Position numbers and translations under genes: made by a program. Of a stretch of 64,000 nt of DNA, positions 11,993 to 23,651 are shown in pieces. Within the stretch, counting starts at the first letter, position 1. Each line of letters opens with the position of its first letter. The stretch is from contig VZSR01003806.1 in the NCBI GenBank assembly GCA_013398615.1, positions 126,754 to 190,753 of the forward strand. Direction: 5' to 3'. Under the pieces are notes generated by a model. The model worked only from the letters and a program-made list of their open reading frames with translations, was not told the origin of the DNA and ran no database searches. The stretch is from Brachypodius melanocephalos (Eukaryota > Chordata > Aves > Passeriformes > Pycnonotidae).

Positions 11993-13851
11993 CTAAAACA
12001 AATTAAAAAACCCCCAGGATTATTTAAAATAAAATGCAAAAGAAACAGATGATAAAGCAACAATGTACTTCAGAGCAGTTTCTGGTATAAAGCAGTTTGG
12101 TGGCGCTGAGAACCCAGAGATAGAAAATAAATGTGAACAGTCAAATGATAATAGTGCAAGCACTTACCATCCACTTATGTTTTAAAAAGGAGCTGCATTA
12201 TTGACCTATGTGCTTTTTGTTCTGGTCAACCTCGAGTGAATTAATTGGCAGCTGGTATCAAGAGCAGAAAGCAGATAGCCACAAACTGATTGGATTGCAA
12301 CAGTGAAGTGTGAAAGATTAGAAACACCTTCAGATCTGATTTACTTGATTAAGACAGCAATTTTAGGTAACACTGTTATGTTCATACTATTATGCACACA
12401 GTTGTTGAGAAAGGGGCAAAGCTTCAAAGCTCTGTATCATTCCTTTAAAGCATCATATAGGAATACTTTTTTCAGAGATTTGATGATTCATCAAAATGAA
12501 CTAAAGCCCATTAACTGGAGTGTGACCATGCCTTGAAAGCAGGACGTAGTGATTAGAAACCAGGCTGCAAAAATGAACTGAGAAATCTGTAAATGGCACA
12601 AAAAAATTCAGAATCTCTTTTTGTTAGTAGTTGGATATACAATTCCTTCAGTCCACTGATGGGCTGAAGGTGGCCTGTCCAGCTGCAGGGAGCTCATGAG
12701 ATCCTTGACCCGGGATAAGGCAGACCTCCATGTGACCAGTAGAAGAGGGGGCCACGTGAATCACACACTGCTTTAGATAATTACATTTGTCCATCTGGCA
12801 CACTACTATTGGAAACTTTTGTGTTTAATTTGCTCTTATTTTTAGTCCTGCACAAACCTCTGGTTTCATCATCTGCTCACTTTTTTTTCTGCACACTTGC
12901 TCTCTAAGTCTTCTTGGAAGCTGGAAAATGGTACAATAAACAATGCTACTTTCTTACGCCTCTATTACCAATCTTCACAATTTTATCTTATACTTTGAGC
13001 AAGTATGACATAAAATGTGCATTTAGATGAGTATTTTTTCCTTATGGCTCACTCTTCCTTTCTTCTTTAATGGTATTTTCATAAAAGTTTTAAGTCATTA
13101 TGATCTGACAGCATTAGAGGTCAAGAGATTAGGACTTGCTTGGCTACTCTCATATAACATCAACTCCTGTAGTACATTTATTGCTAGGGTATGAGTGAGA
13201 CACTTTCTGGAGAAGTTTGATAGAGCATATGACATAAATTAAATCTTATTTTTTCTAAATAAGGTCCCTTTTTGGAAAACACCCTTGCTGAAAATACAGT
13301 CTGTCAGAATGTGTTGCAAATGAGTTGGAAAAATGATAGACTAAGAACTCAGAAACATAACAGCAGGTGTTAAAAAGAACTTTTTGCAAGTGAAATGGAG
13401 CCTGCAAAAATCATCTTTCAGATAGATATACAATATAGCATTCAGTAAAATTTATCAGAGGGTGCCAGTCCCCATATTTCAGTGTTACTATGCCAATTTA
13501 TATCTACATCTAAAGTTGAAATACATCCTGTTTTAGAAAGGAATTCTCATATAGGCATTTTCCCATAATTTAGTTTGCTCTAAATGAAATCATCATACAA
13601 AAGATAAATTTGAAAATATTTGGATTATATTTGTTCAAGGAAAAATTAAAATGTTTAGTACCAGAACCATCATAAAGCCCTCTTAGCTGTAAGACAAAGA
13701 TCTCACCATAGAGACAACTTTCCTGAAAATCTAGCTGTAGCAGTTGATTCCATTCTCTTCCCTTTATAACCTCAATTTAGTAAAATACTTTTGATAATTT
13801 TTTAATACATATTCTGCAATATTTTATAGAAGCTGAAATTTGGTATCTTAC
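11993..13851 (-). other. MCPH1: MCPH1 intron 13
   Basis: The donor is GTAAGATACC (minus strand, from 13851) and the acceptor ends TTTTAG at 11993. The intron is about 1.86 kb. I see no coding sequence in it. A small 7-bp inverted repeat (12645-12670) and a CACGTG E-box near 12750 are unremarkable. Confidence 0.85.
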
Positions 13852-14089
13852 CTAATACCCATTTTTCTGATAAAGATATTATTTCCTGGTACTTCTTTCC
13901 TGGTTTCTTTCCTATACAGATTTTTGCCTGACGTAAGGCTTTACATATTTTCCCTCCTGCCAGCTGTATAAGTTCAATTAGCTTTTTGCAGGGTGGCTGA
14001 CTGGTAGGAGATACAAACATGACAGGCTGGTTTGAAAAGAGATTCTGCTGGTATTTTCCTGTTGATAGGTGACGCTGAAGCCTGCAGAT
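13852..14089 (-). CDS. MCPH1: MCPH1 exon 13, C-terminal BRCT domain
   Basis: This 238-nt exon encodes 79 codons plus one base. It is bounded by an acceptor (TTTTCTTGTTTCCTCAAATACAG) and a GTAAGA donor. It contains NLFSNQPVMFVSPTSQPP, corresponding to human LFADQPAMFVSPASSPP, then a KKLIELIQLAGGKI helix-glycine motif, and ends with the hallmark BRCT tryptophan in SLSEKWVL. This is most of BRCT3. In human microcephalin the BRCT2-BRCT3 pair binds phosphorylated H2AX at DNA breaks. The open frame continues upstream of 14089 (codons for a spurious Met), but that part is intron. The next exon on the 3' side is at 11937-11992. Upstream exons are not in this window. Confidence 0.93.
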
Positions 14090-16919
14090 CTGTATTTGAG
14101 GAAACAAGAAAATTAATTAACCAAAGTGTTACATTTCCACTCAAAGTAAGGCTAATCTTTGTTTGTCATAAGTAAAAAGTATTAAGTTTACATTTTCAGG
14201 TATATCAAAAACCCTTGGGTAAAATATACAAACAATTTGCTATATTTGATTAATACAATTCCCAAACCAGAGTTTGAGATTATTTAATCATCCGTCAGAT
14301 ATTTTACCTATAAAACTTCTTAAAGCACTTGACAATATTCTTTTTCACCATAGTCTTTTATTCTTACATTTATAACATTGGCCATCACACAGAAATCTGA
14401 AAGGATATTATAAACAATTATAGTCTTGCAGCACAAATACAAACCATGATAGCCTTTATAACATATAATGCTTGTTGGTTTGTATTGAGGAGTTTACAAA
14501 CATATCTAACTCATGGTTTAAACTACCTTAGGACCTCTTTTCCCCTCCTGTGCTCCACAGATACAAATTATATTTTCTCTCAGATGTATGAAGTAACAGA
14601 AATGTACTGGCACTCAGAGTGAAACATTTACTGTAAACCATTTTGTGTCCACAAAATCAAAATAAGTTCTCTGTGAATGCTGTGCAGCTTGTAACATTTG
14701 ATCATTATAACAAAAACCTGGTTGATCTATATAAAGCAAATTTTCTTCTCAGTATATACCAGGCAGAACAGTGTTCCAGCAGTTAAAGCCATTGCCTTTA
14801 GTTATAATATGCATAAAAGCACTGCATACAGCAAGTGTACACACCAAGGTATGTAATATAAAGTTTTCATACCAAAATTAAAAAAAGAGATTGTATTTCT
14901 TAATGTGAGGTGGCCATTTACCTCCAGAGCAATGTAGGTAACAGCTCTGATTTTGTATTGCTTATCAAAGTTTGGAAAAATTATAATGAGACTGGAGTTA
15001 ATTGCAAGATGAGAGCAAAAAGAAATGTTTCATATTATGTGATGCTTGGAATTTTTATAGACATGACAACATGAGCATGGAAGAAAGGTCATTTTGCATA
15101 TATCTGGTTTATATGAAACATCTGAATATGAAACTGTAGCATGTGGGAAGGTGTAACTGGAACAGTGGAAAAAATTAGCTATCCACTCAACACACAAACA
15201 TGCTGTATGAAACTATAGGCACTTAAGAATCTAATGTGATAATGTATGTACTTGGCAGATGTGCAGCCAAAGTAAGACTCCCCTGATTTGCAGGGGTTTA
15301 TAAAGCCAAATGGTTTCATGACATGTTCACAGATAAAAGTCCAAGTGGATTGCCCTATCACTTCTCATCAATGAGCTACAGGAAGATCCTGCAAAGCCTG
15401 AAACCCATGGTAACATGAGGCTTCAGCTCAGTGGCTCTGTGTCATTTGCCTCTGCTATTCTGGGACATGTCAATCTGAATTTTGAGGTGTCCTCTGTCAA
15501 TCAATAATTCAGCTTTCTCAAATTGTTAAATCATTGGTTTCTCTCCTGAGAATAAAATTACATTGATTTTTCAGGTTCTTTGCTTTCTGAGTTCACTGAG
15601 TTATAAAGACAGTGACTGCTATGGATGAAGCAGACCAAAAAGGCTCAATCACAACCCAAAAAACACCCTATATTTTCTATTCCTTTGTAAACTTAAGTTT
15701 AAGAATGGCATAGCACACCTAATCCTGTCTCATAGCTGCTAAATAATTTTGTTGATCACAGTATCATTGCAGAGTTATATTGCAGACTTTGGAGGAGCCA
15801 AACTTATTGAATGTATCTGATGGCCCTTCCTGCACCCAATGCCTTGCACATGCAGATCTGGATTTGGACTCAGTGGGGTATTGCTTACCTCCATCTGAGC
15901 TGAATGCTCTTCTAGGAGTGCCTGTCTGCTGGGCATCTTGGTATCAACAAAACCAGAAAATTAATAATTCTACTGTTTCAATACATGATATCAGATTTGG
16001 AATTCTCTAAGGATACCATTTGTGGTGGGTCTTGTGAGGCTTAGAGGCCATGATCACTGTCTTAAAAGGAGACGAGTCAGGAACACAAACCACTTTGTAA
16101 TCTCTGATGTACAGAGCAGTGTGATTTTGGTATTACTAGGACTGCAGTCATTAATCTTAATTTAAAAACTGTGCAGTTGTGAAACGATGAAAGTGTTTGT
16201 TGTAAGCACTTTCGACAAATTAAAGAATGCACTATAGTGAAAAAATAACTTTGTATCGACTCATACCAGCCTCATGACAAATGCAATGCCATCTTAGTTT
16301 ATCTGACACAGAACTCTTTCGAATTGTTTATTGGCACAAATCAGACACAACTGACAGGAAAAAAGACAATTCCAAAGAGGGTATAGTGCTAGTTTATCTA
16401 CAATAGATTAGATTAACTAAAAAAGACAAAAGTCACACTGGTTTTGTCAACTTGAAACTCTAAGATTTTAAAGATAAAAATTATTAGAATAGGGAAGTTT
16501 TTGTCTTTAAGAAGGCAGTAGGACTTTTGTTAGATAGAAGACACCAAATATAAATTGTTGCCGTCTGCTATTTCATATGTTTCAGGAAATATTATTTAAA
16601 AGGGCTAATTGTATTCCTGATTCCTAAAAAAATTCCCCTGAAAGGATATATTTGCTGCCATTGTAATGAAAACTTATTTGTATGATACATCTTCCTATAG
16701 AAACAGCTGTTGGATGAAATTAATATTAAAGCAAATGTGTACAAAGCCAATCATAGAATCAGGAAACCCAAATTTTGAGGACCTAACAGCACTCAGCTCA
16801 TGTCCGCAATTAGCACGTTTTATTTATGCATTCAGTACATAGTAGGAGCACCCAGAGAAGGCAAATGCTGCTGTGCTATAGAGTGAGTTTTCTTAAACTG
16901 CGTTTACAATTCCATATGG

Positions 16920-17345
16920 GTTCATTACCAGTGCATTTGAGAGGAGGGCAGGGTAAGAACACAGCATGTCTCGGTGGTAGCAAAGGAAAGGTTCAACATG
17001 GACTGTCACCTCTGCATTTCCTTTGTCTGGATCACCACCACCACTTTCCCAATCAGCTGTGCCTGGATTTGGTCAAGCACACCGGACCCGCTCACAGGCC
17101 ACAGAGAGGCAAAAATCACAGCTGTTTACATTCAGAGCTCAGAGAGGAGTCTGGAAGGTTAACTTCACCTTCTGGCTCACTGGCCTGAAAGCTACACTGC
17201 TGGCCAGCTGCTGAAGGGCAGCCAGCTGACCACACAGGCTTTGGCGGAGGGATGAGAGGGCACAATCAAACCCTTACCCCTGAATTGACTCAGCTGCCTT
17301 TGCAACATCAAAGCCCTTGCGGCACTCCAGGGGTGCTCCCAGCCC
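16920..17345. other. Moderately GC-rich non-coding patch
   Basis: Within otherwise AT-rich intron, about 400 bases are richer in G+C, with overlapping short open frames on the plus strand and none with recognisable domains. It contains a short CAC-rich run near 17030. It could be a regulatory element or an old repeat. I cannot assign it. Confidence 0.3.
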
Positions 17346-19411
17346 TTTGAAACCATACCCATTTCATGCAAACTTTTACAAATAAATAAATAATTCCTTA
17401 GCAGAGACCAAGCCTGGGAAAATATCAGATCCCAAAACCAACTATTTCCACAAACTGTGGATCTATAGGTCAGTAGTTATGGTTGCAATTGTGTTAGTGC
17501 CTGTTAGACAGCATTGATTTTCATTTGTAATGGTATTCTTTAGCAGACGAACACTAAAAGTGTTACTGACCCCTCTGTTTAATCTTTTTGGTAAGACTCT
17601 AACCAAGAACCTCATCCTTTCACTAGCTGGATGAATGGTAGAAAAGACAACTTTTACGTGCATATATTTCTCATAAATGTACCATTAATGTAGTTGTTTG
17701 TTTGAACCTAAGTTTTAAATGGAAAAAAAAATTACTGCTGACAGAAGTAAAACTTAAAGAGAATGTATGACATATAAATAAAGCCTTTCTTTGCTATAAA
17801 ATAAAAAGTCACAAAAAAACCTTCACCAACTATTGTCCTTCCTGTGACTCATTTTCAATCCCCCCAAGCCAAAAGAGCATGTAGTATAAAAACCTCTAAA
17901 CTTCATAGTTTTGTCTAGGACTGTATGAAAATACCTCCTGCTGGGCAAGGTGCCAGAACAAACACAAAACCTCATAAGCTCCATAGGAGACAGCTATCAA
18001 GTGCCACGAAGGTATTATCTCTGCATAATACCTGAATTCTTGTAATATGTAAGAAAATAAATATTTTGGATGCACTTAGAAATTTTTAAGCACTGAAACT
18101 GCTAACTTCCTATATACAGCACTCAATTTTCAATGTCCAACTTCCAGAAAATAGCACATGAAGAAATGTCCAATCTAAATTGCTATTAGAATAACAATAC
18201 TTCACAAGAATGAAATGAAGTGCATGGTTATGATTTATTACAATTAATAGAAATTGTATTTGTAGCCTAGAATTGATAATGTGAATTACTAGGTTCAATA
18301 ATATATATAATGTAGCCATCTTTAGTGATTACATGTCTGAAAATTTGTGCATGCACAGTGTATGCATTATTAATCTTCATTCTTAATTTCAATTATTCAT
18401 TATAAATAAACAAATCTACAAAACCCCAATTTGATTTATTTTAGAATTAATATTTGAGCCTTTAATATAGCATTCATGAAAACATGGAAAGCTGTAATGT
18501 CTTGGTTATTGTTACTTGCAAAAATAATTAATATATTCTATTAAATGTAAACAGCAGAAAATTAAATTGCAGACAACTTTTAAGAGAGAAGAATGTGTAT
18601 TTTATGTTTTATATCTATCCATAGATTGAGTATTATTTAATTTGAAATTGATGAGAAATAATTTTCAGTAAAAAGAAAACTGACTGTTGAAGTGTTAAAG
18701 ATAAGTTCACTACTTTGCAAATATTAAATGACAAAACCCCACAAAACTGATGAACACCTAAGCCCACAGGCTTTATGCTTTGATAATACACAAATTTTAC
18801 AATAAAAGACATATAAAAGAACATAATAATTTAATATAGTTTAGTGGTGTTGCTGGGGAAATATTATGCTCTAAGATTTTGATATTCATATTATTTCAGT
18901 ATGGATCAATATACTGTCTAAGTAACGCTTACATTTTCAGTTGCTGTAATTCTTTATGAAGCCCTTATGAGAAATGAAATCAAAATTATACTATCTCTGT
19001 TAGTAATCATTACACTTGCATGGTGATATGCATATTCGGTCAGTCAGTCATTTAGTAAAAATTTAAAAGAAAAACATATGTGGAGCCCCATGTATATGTA
19101 GAGATCAAGGGCTTACATCCACACAAGTGAACCCTGCTTCTGATAAAGAGCATTGCAGTGTGCAGACTTCTGAAAGTACAGTTATCCTGCAGTGAGGAAT
19201 TTGCAGAATCTGCAGGACCCTACAGGGATCAAGGAGATTTGTGTTAACAATGCAGTACTGCTGCAAGACAAAGAAGAAATGCTTTCTTTTTCATCTTTCT
19301 AAATATCAGGTTTAGTAGGATAGAAGTGACTAATCAAGTTGCAACTCTATTTTTGTAGCAAAAACATGTGCCATACATTTTCAGCTTAAATTAAAAGCTC
19401 ATCATTTTAGG

Positions 19412-19495
19412 TGTGGTGTTGTTTGTGTTTTGTTGTTGTTGTTTTTTGTTTGTTTATTTGTTTGGGTTTTTTTTTTTTTTAAGCACCTGGCTGAG
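19412..19495. repeat. T-rich (TTG/TTTG)n low-complexity tract
   Basis: The run TTGTTTGTGTTTTGTTGTTG leads into a T homopolymer of about 14 bases. This is simple sequence. The minus-strand ORF with N and K/T/Q runs crossing it is an artefact. Confidence 0.8.
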
Positions 19496-21349
19496 TTTTT
19501 TTTACATATTGGGAATACTAAAATTGAAATAGTATTCACTAAAACTTTAAAAATTATATTGAAATACTGCACTTGATAAATAAATTTGTGCTCTCTGATA
19601 TGAAAAGAGCATATTAAGAGCTGGAAACAACTTTTTTCAGCAAGCAGTTTCACAAAAAAATAGATCCTTAGCTTTCAAGAATGTTGTTGCCGTTAATGGA
19701 ACACCACACTGATGTAGGACCCCAACTGATCTGAATGTACTGCCACCCTACTATCAACAGCACCCAGAACCTTATTCCACTCCTCAGCATGAAATGCATT
19801 TGTTATTGCTAGTGATGTTTTTCATTCTCAGAGCAAAACTCAACTTGCAACATTCATGCAACATAAATTAATTACAAATATTGCATCTTTATCTCTGACT
19901 ATTTATTGAAACGATGCTTTCTCATTGGTTATTGATATCCTTTGGCTGAAATAGAAGCTCCCTGTCTGTGAAGATTTCAGCCAGCCAGAAGTGAGAACAT
20001 TTTCAATGCTTGATAAGGCTACATCAGCACCCCAGCACACGCACACACATGGAGATTGTGTACAAGCAAACAGTCCATAGGTTTCTGCAGTAGAAAACCT
20101 GATGCTCTGAGCCAGGAGCCAGAAGTGGAAGAGGATAAAGTAGAAAATTTGGTCCAGAAAAAAACCCCTTCAATGTCTGGTCTTGAAAAATAAAAAGGAA
20201 AACAAAAGGAGAGATGGCATATAGTTAAGACTGCATTATCTGAAAAGTTATTCAAAACAGTTTCTTCCCCTCTTCTGATACTCCTACATACAAGAGTTTC
20301 CTGGCCAAGGCGAGGGCAAAAGCAAGAACACTTGAATCCAGACAATTTAGCTGATATTGTTTCTTTCTACTGCATTTTGGCAGACAACCGTGCTTCTCTC
20401 AAATCCCACAGACTGATAAGAAAAGTTAATTTCACCAATCTATTCTCTGAAAGACTGAGTCCCAGTGGGAATACTGTATGAAAATGTTTGGCAAATAAAT
20501 CTACTGTTTGGCAGATATTCAAAATTATACTGGAAGATGTCTGAACCATTTTTTTCCGGCATAGCAAATTTTTGCAGGAAAAAAAAATAACAAATTCATT
20601 TATTTTTAGTTTAATTTCCTTGTTTTCCAGAGATAGAACTATTTTTAAAAACTACATAATTCAATGTAATCAACTATAGATTAATGAAAAACAAATCAGG
20701 GTAAATCAACATCTTTTCCTTTTTGAGAGTAACTACAACTTGCAAATCAAGGAGCTTTATTTCCAATATAGATACAATTTAAATAATTGTATATATTGCA
20801 CACAATTGTATAATTAATTGATATAACTGATAATATTGTAAGATGTGGTCACTTTACTATGACTATTCGTTTAGAACTTCAAAAATATTCTGTAATGAAT
20901 ATATTTGGATTTGGTTTCAGCACAAACTAAGTATTTTTGAAATTAAAAACTGCTTTAATTACAAATTAGCTAACTAAGAAAGGATTTTTCAGGACCAGAA
21001 ATTTAAACCTTTCTTCCAAAATACCTCAAAACTTGTCTGTTTTCCATTTTGTCTTATTTCAAGAGAACTCAAGTGACTATCAGGCAGTGATATGAATGCA
21101 AATTGCAATTGCAAATTTATATCAAAATTCTGCAAATTATAACTGGGAAGGGTTTTCCTCAACAGAATATCATAAAACAGCCCTGTTCCATGCCTCATAC
21201 CAAAGTGGTGTATGAGTGTGGCACATGCACCTCTGAGCCCTGCACCACAGGCATACCATGAGAGTTACATGTACTACATTGACAAGTCACCAAAAATCCC
21301 AGTAAAATTCAAAGATAGAAATCTTCCACCTCCATACACAATCTAGTCC

Positions 21350-21956
21350 AATGCTTATCTTCTCTCACAGTTAAAAAGCTTTCCTTAATGATATAACCTG
21401 AATTGCCTCTGATGCATTTTCAGCCCATTATTTCTTGTCCTAGTGCCAAGGGACATGGAGAACAATTTCTTCTTTTCCTCTTTGCAAAAACCTTTAAATA
21501 TTTGAAGACAGTCACCATGTCTCCACTCAGTTGTCTCTAGACTAAACAAACACAGTTCTTTCAATCTTTGCACTGGGGTCATATTTTGTAGACCTCTGAT
21601 AGTTTTGTTACTCTCCTCTGGATTTTTGCCAAAAGTGCAGTGCCCAAAACTAGACATGGTGTTCCAGCTCAGGCCTTACCACTGCTCTCTGCACACTGCA
21701 AACAATTCACGTATTTTATGCTTAGCATTCTTGTTAACACATCCTTGTATGCCTGCTTCTTTTATTGGAGTATGACAGAAGTTACATATATTGGTTCAGA
21801 TCCTCTAAAATATTGAATTGTTCTTCAGGCAGAAAAATTGCATTGTCACTCTGCAGTTGATTATTCTCTGCCTTTGCACTTGTCTTTGCTGAATTCCATC
21901 ATATTTATTTCTGACCATTCCTTTTATCTCTCAGGGTTCTTTTAATTCCAATCTGC
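21350..21956 (-). mobile_element. Old CR1/L3-type LINE, 3' region, antisense
   Basis: The plus strand carries the antisense of a diverged CR1-superfamily (L3-like) element. Recognisable phrases include CAGCCCATTATTTCTTGTCC, GACAGTCACCATGTCTCC, CTAGACTAAACAAACACAG and GTGCCCAAAACTAGACATGG. Towards the right it continues through a CTGAATTCCATCATATTTAT phrase. On the minus strand, 21385-21657 encodes a decayed CR1 reverse-transcriptase tail with HGDCLQIFKGF and LGTRTRNNGLKMHQ. Its divergence suggests an ancient, inactive insertion. Confidence 0.7.
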
Positions 21957-22086
21957 TGTAGTTTAGCCCTGGTGGCAGCTAAGCACCACATCCCACTTCA
22001 CGGGATGTTGGGAGGGAGGAAATTTGCAAGGGTGAATGTCAGAAAACTCATAAGGTGAGCTAAAGACAGTTTAGTAATTAAAGAAC
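21957..22086 (+). mobile_element. Avian ERV LTR fragment (5' part)
   Basis: Starting at a TG, the sequence TGTAGTTTAGCCCTGGTGGC and the following GCTAAGCACCACA, CGGGATG, AGAAAACTCATAAGG and GCTAAAGACAGTTTAGTAA phrases match the order of an LTR family that I recall as abundant in birds. Only the first 130 bases or so are present. No internal region or second LTR is seen. It abuts the L3-like element exactly. The family name is not certain. Confidence 0.5.
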
Positions 22087-23626
22087 TGACAGAGTGAATC
22101 TCCAGTTCTACTAACTTTAGGTCATGATTCATCAGATTTTACAGCCTGGTAGCTTAGCAAAAGCCTTGATAACAAATATAGTATGTGGATGGAATAGTTG
22201 TACATTTTATGCCAATGGTTCCCACATGTGCAGGTGTGGTGGCCTCAATATGTTCATGACACAGAGCTCATGTGAGCATATGTGGATCTTCTGTGCAAGA
22301 GATCTAAGTAAGCAGTGTTGAATCTACCATTTTATGTCTGGCATTGGTAGGACTCTCCAACTAATACAGTTTGTAAATGCATGCAAGTTCATGTGTCTTA
22401 AAAACACAAAGCAAACAAAATAAGAACAGAAAGTTTCTTCCCTTACTTCAACTGACAGTTGAACAAAAGCAGTTGAGACCACATACAAACAAAAAAATCT
22501 CAGCCTCCAAATAATTTGATTTAGACAACTAGCCGTGACTTTAAAAGGTATGTAATATATACATGTACCTGTTTTTCCTCACAGCTGACAAAGATCTATT
22601 CTTGATGCATTTATCCTCACAGGACCTTTGGCAAAATGATACTTACATTTCCACTGGTCTAGTTTAATGCAATTTTGAAACAAATCTGTTAGTCATTCCC
22701 ATTGAGTGTACTTTCCTCACTGTGGAGCAGCCATCGGGGCACAGATTGTATTCTGTTTGGATGGGACACACTCAGAAGGTGGGCTCAGTTCAGGAGAGCA
22801 TGCTGGAATGAGCCCAGAGCCTGAAGCGTGTATGGTGCACACTGTGCTCTCAGCACTCACTCACGCACTCTGCAGATCCCTTCCCAGTTGCCTGGATTAC
22901 TGACTCCAAGACACAGGCGCCAGGGAGCATGGAGTCACTTCTGGCAGATGTAATGGGGTAGTGATACTATGTATGGGATACGTCTTTCAAATGGAATTAT
23001 TAACTGCACAAAAATAACGACCTCACCTAAATGTAGGCTATCTTTTAACAGTTGCAACTCGCCCATATTGGTATCTCACAGTTCATTCTCATATGGCAAC
23101 AGGGAGGAGCATTAGTTGCATTTTGGCATTTATTCCCTCATATTGCAACCATTTACCCATATTTCATATAAGGTATCCTCTAGGCTTACTGAGTTCTCCC
23201 AACCCACATAAGGCTTATTGTTTGTTGGATTTTTATTTTAAGCAGACCAGTGCCTATTGCATGAGTCCAGTATGTTATTAATTTCAGCAGAGTAGCTTAA
23301 GGAATGAAGTATTAATGAAGTAAATAGCAATGTTTAATCATATCAGAGTAAACCTATCTGCATTTTCACAGACTGAAATAATACATTTCCAGATAACTAT
23401 ATTTCAGTGATGAAGGACCACACTGAAACAGAAATTCCATGAGCTAATAACATGCTGCACTTAATGGAAAAACAACTTGATACTCCCCATGGTTAAATAC
23501 TACAAATAATGAAGACACAAGGCATGGAAGCCTAGAATGTGCATTGAAGAAAAAAAATTCAAAATTATAAGCTTGTTTCAACTAGCTCAGGCTTTTCAGA
23601 TATTGAATAATTTTGGACAATCCAAC

Positions 23627-23651
23627 TTTTTTTTTTTTTTTTTTTTTTTTT
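23627..23651. repeat. Poly(T) tract, about 25 T
   Basis: This is the longest homopolymer in the window. It may be the antisense poly(A) of a retrocopy or simply slippage. No retrocopy body is recognisable on either side. Confidence 0.9.

Noticed and set aside
13802..14107. Taking the whole 101-codon minus frame as one ORF with its own Met
   Set aside because: The ends lie in introns. A strong acceptor at 14090 and a donor at 13851 define the real exon.
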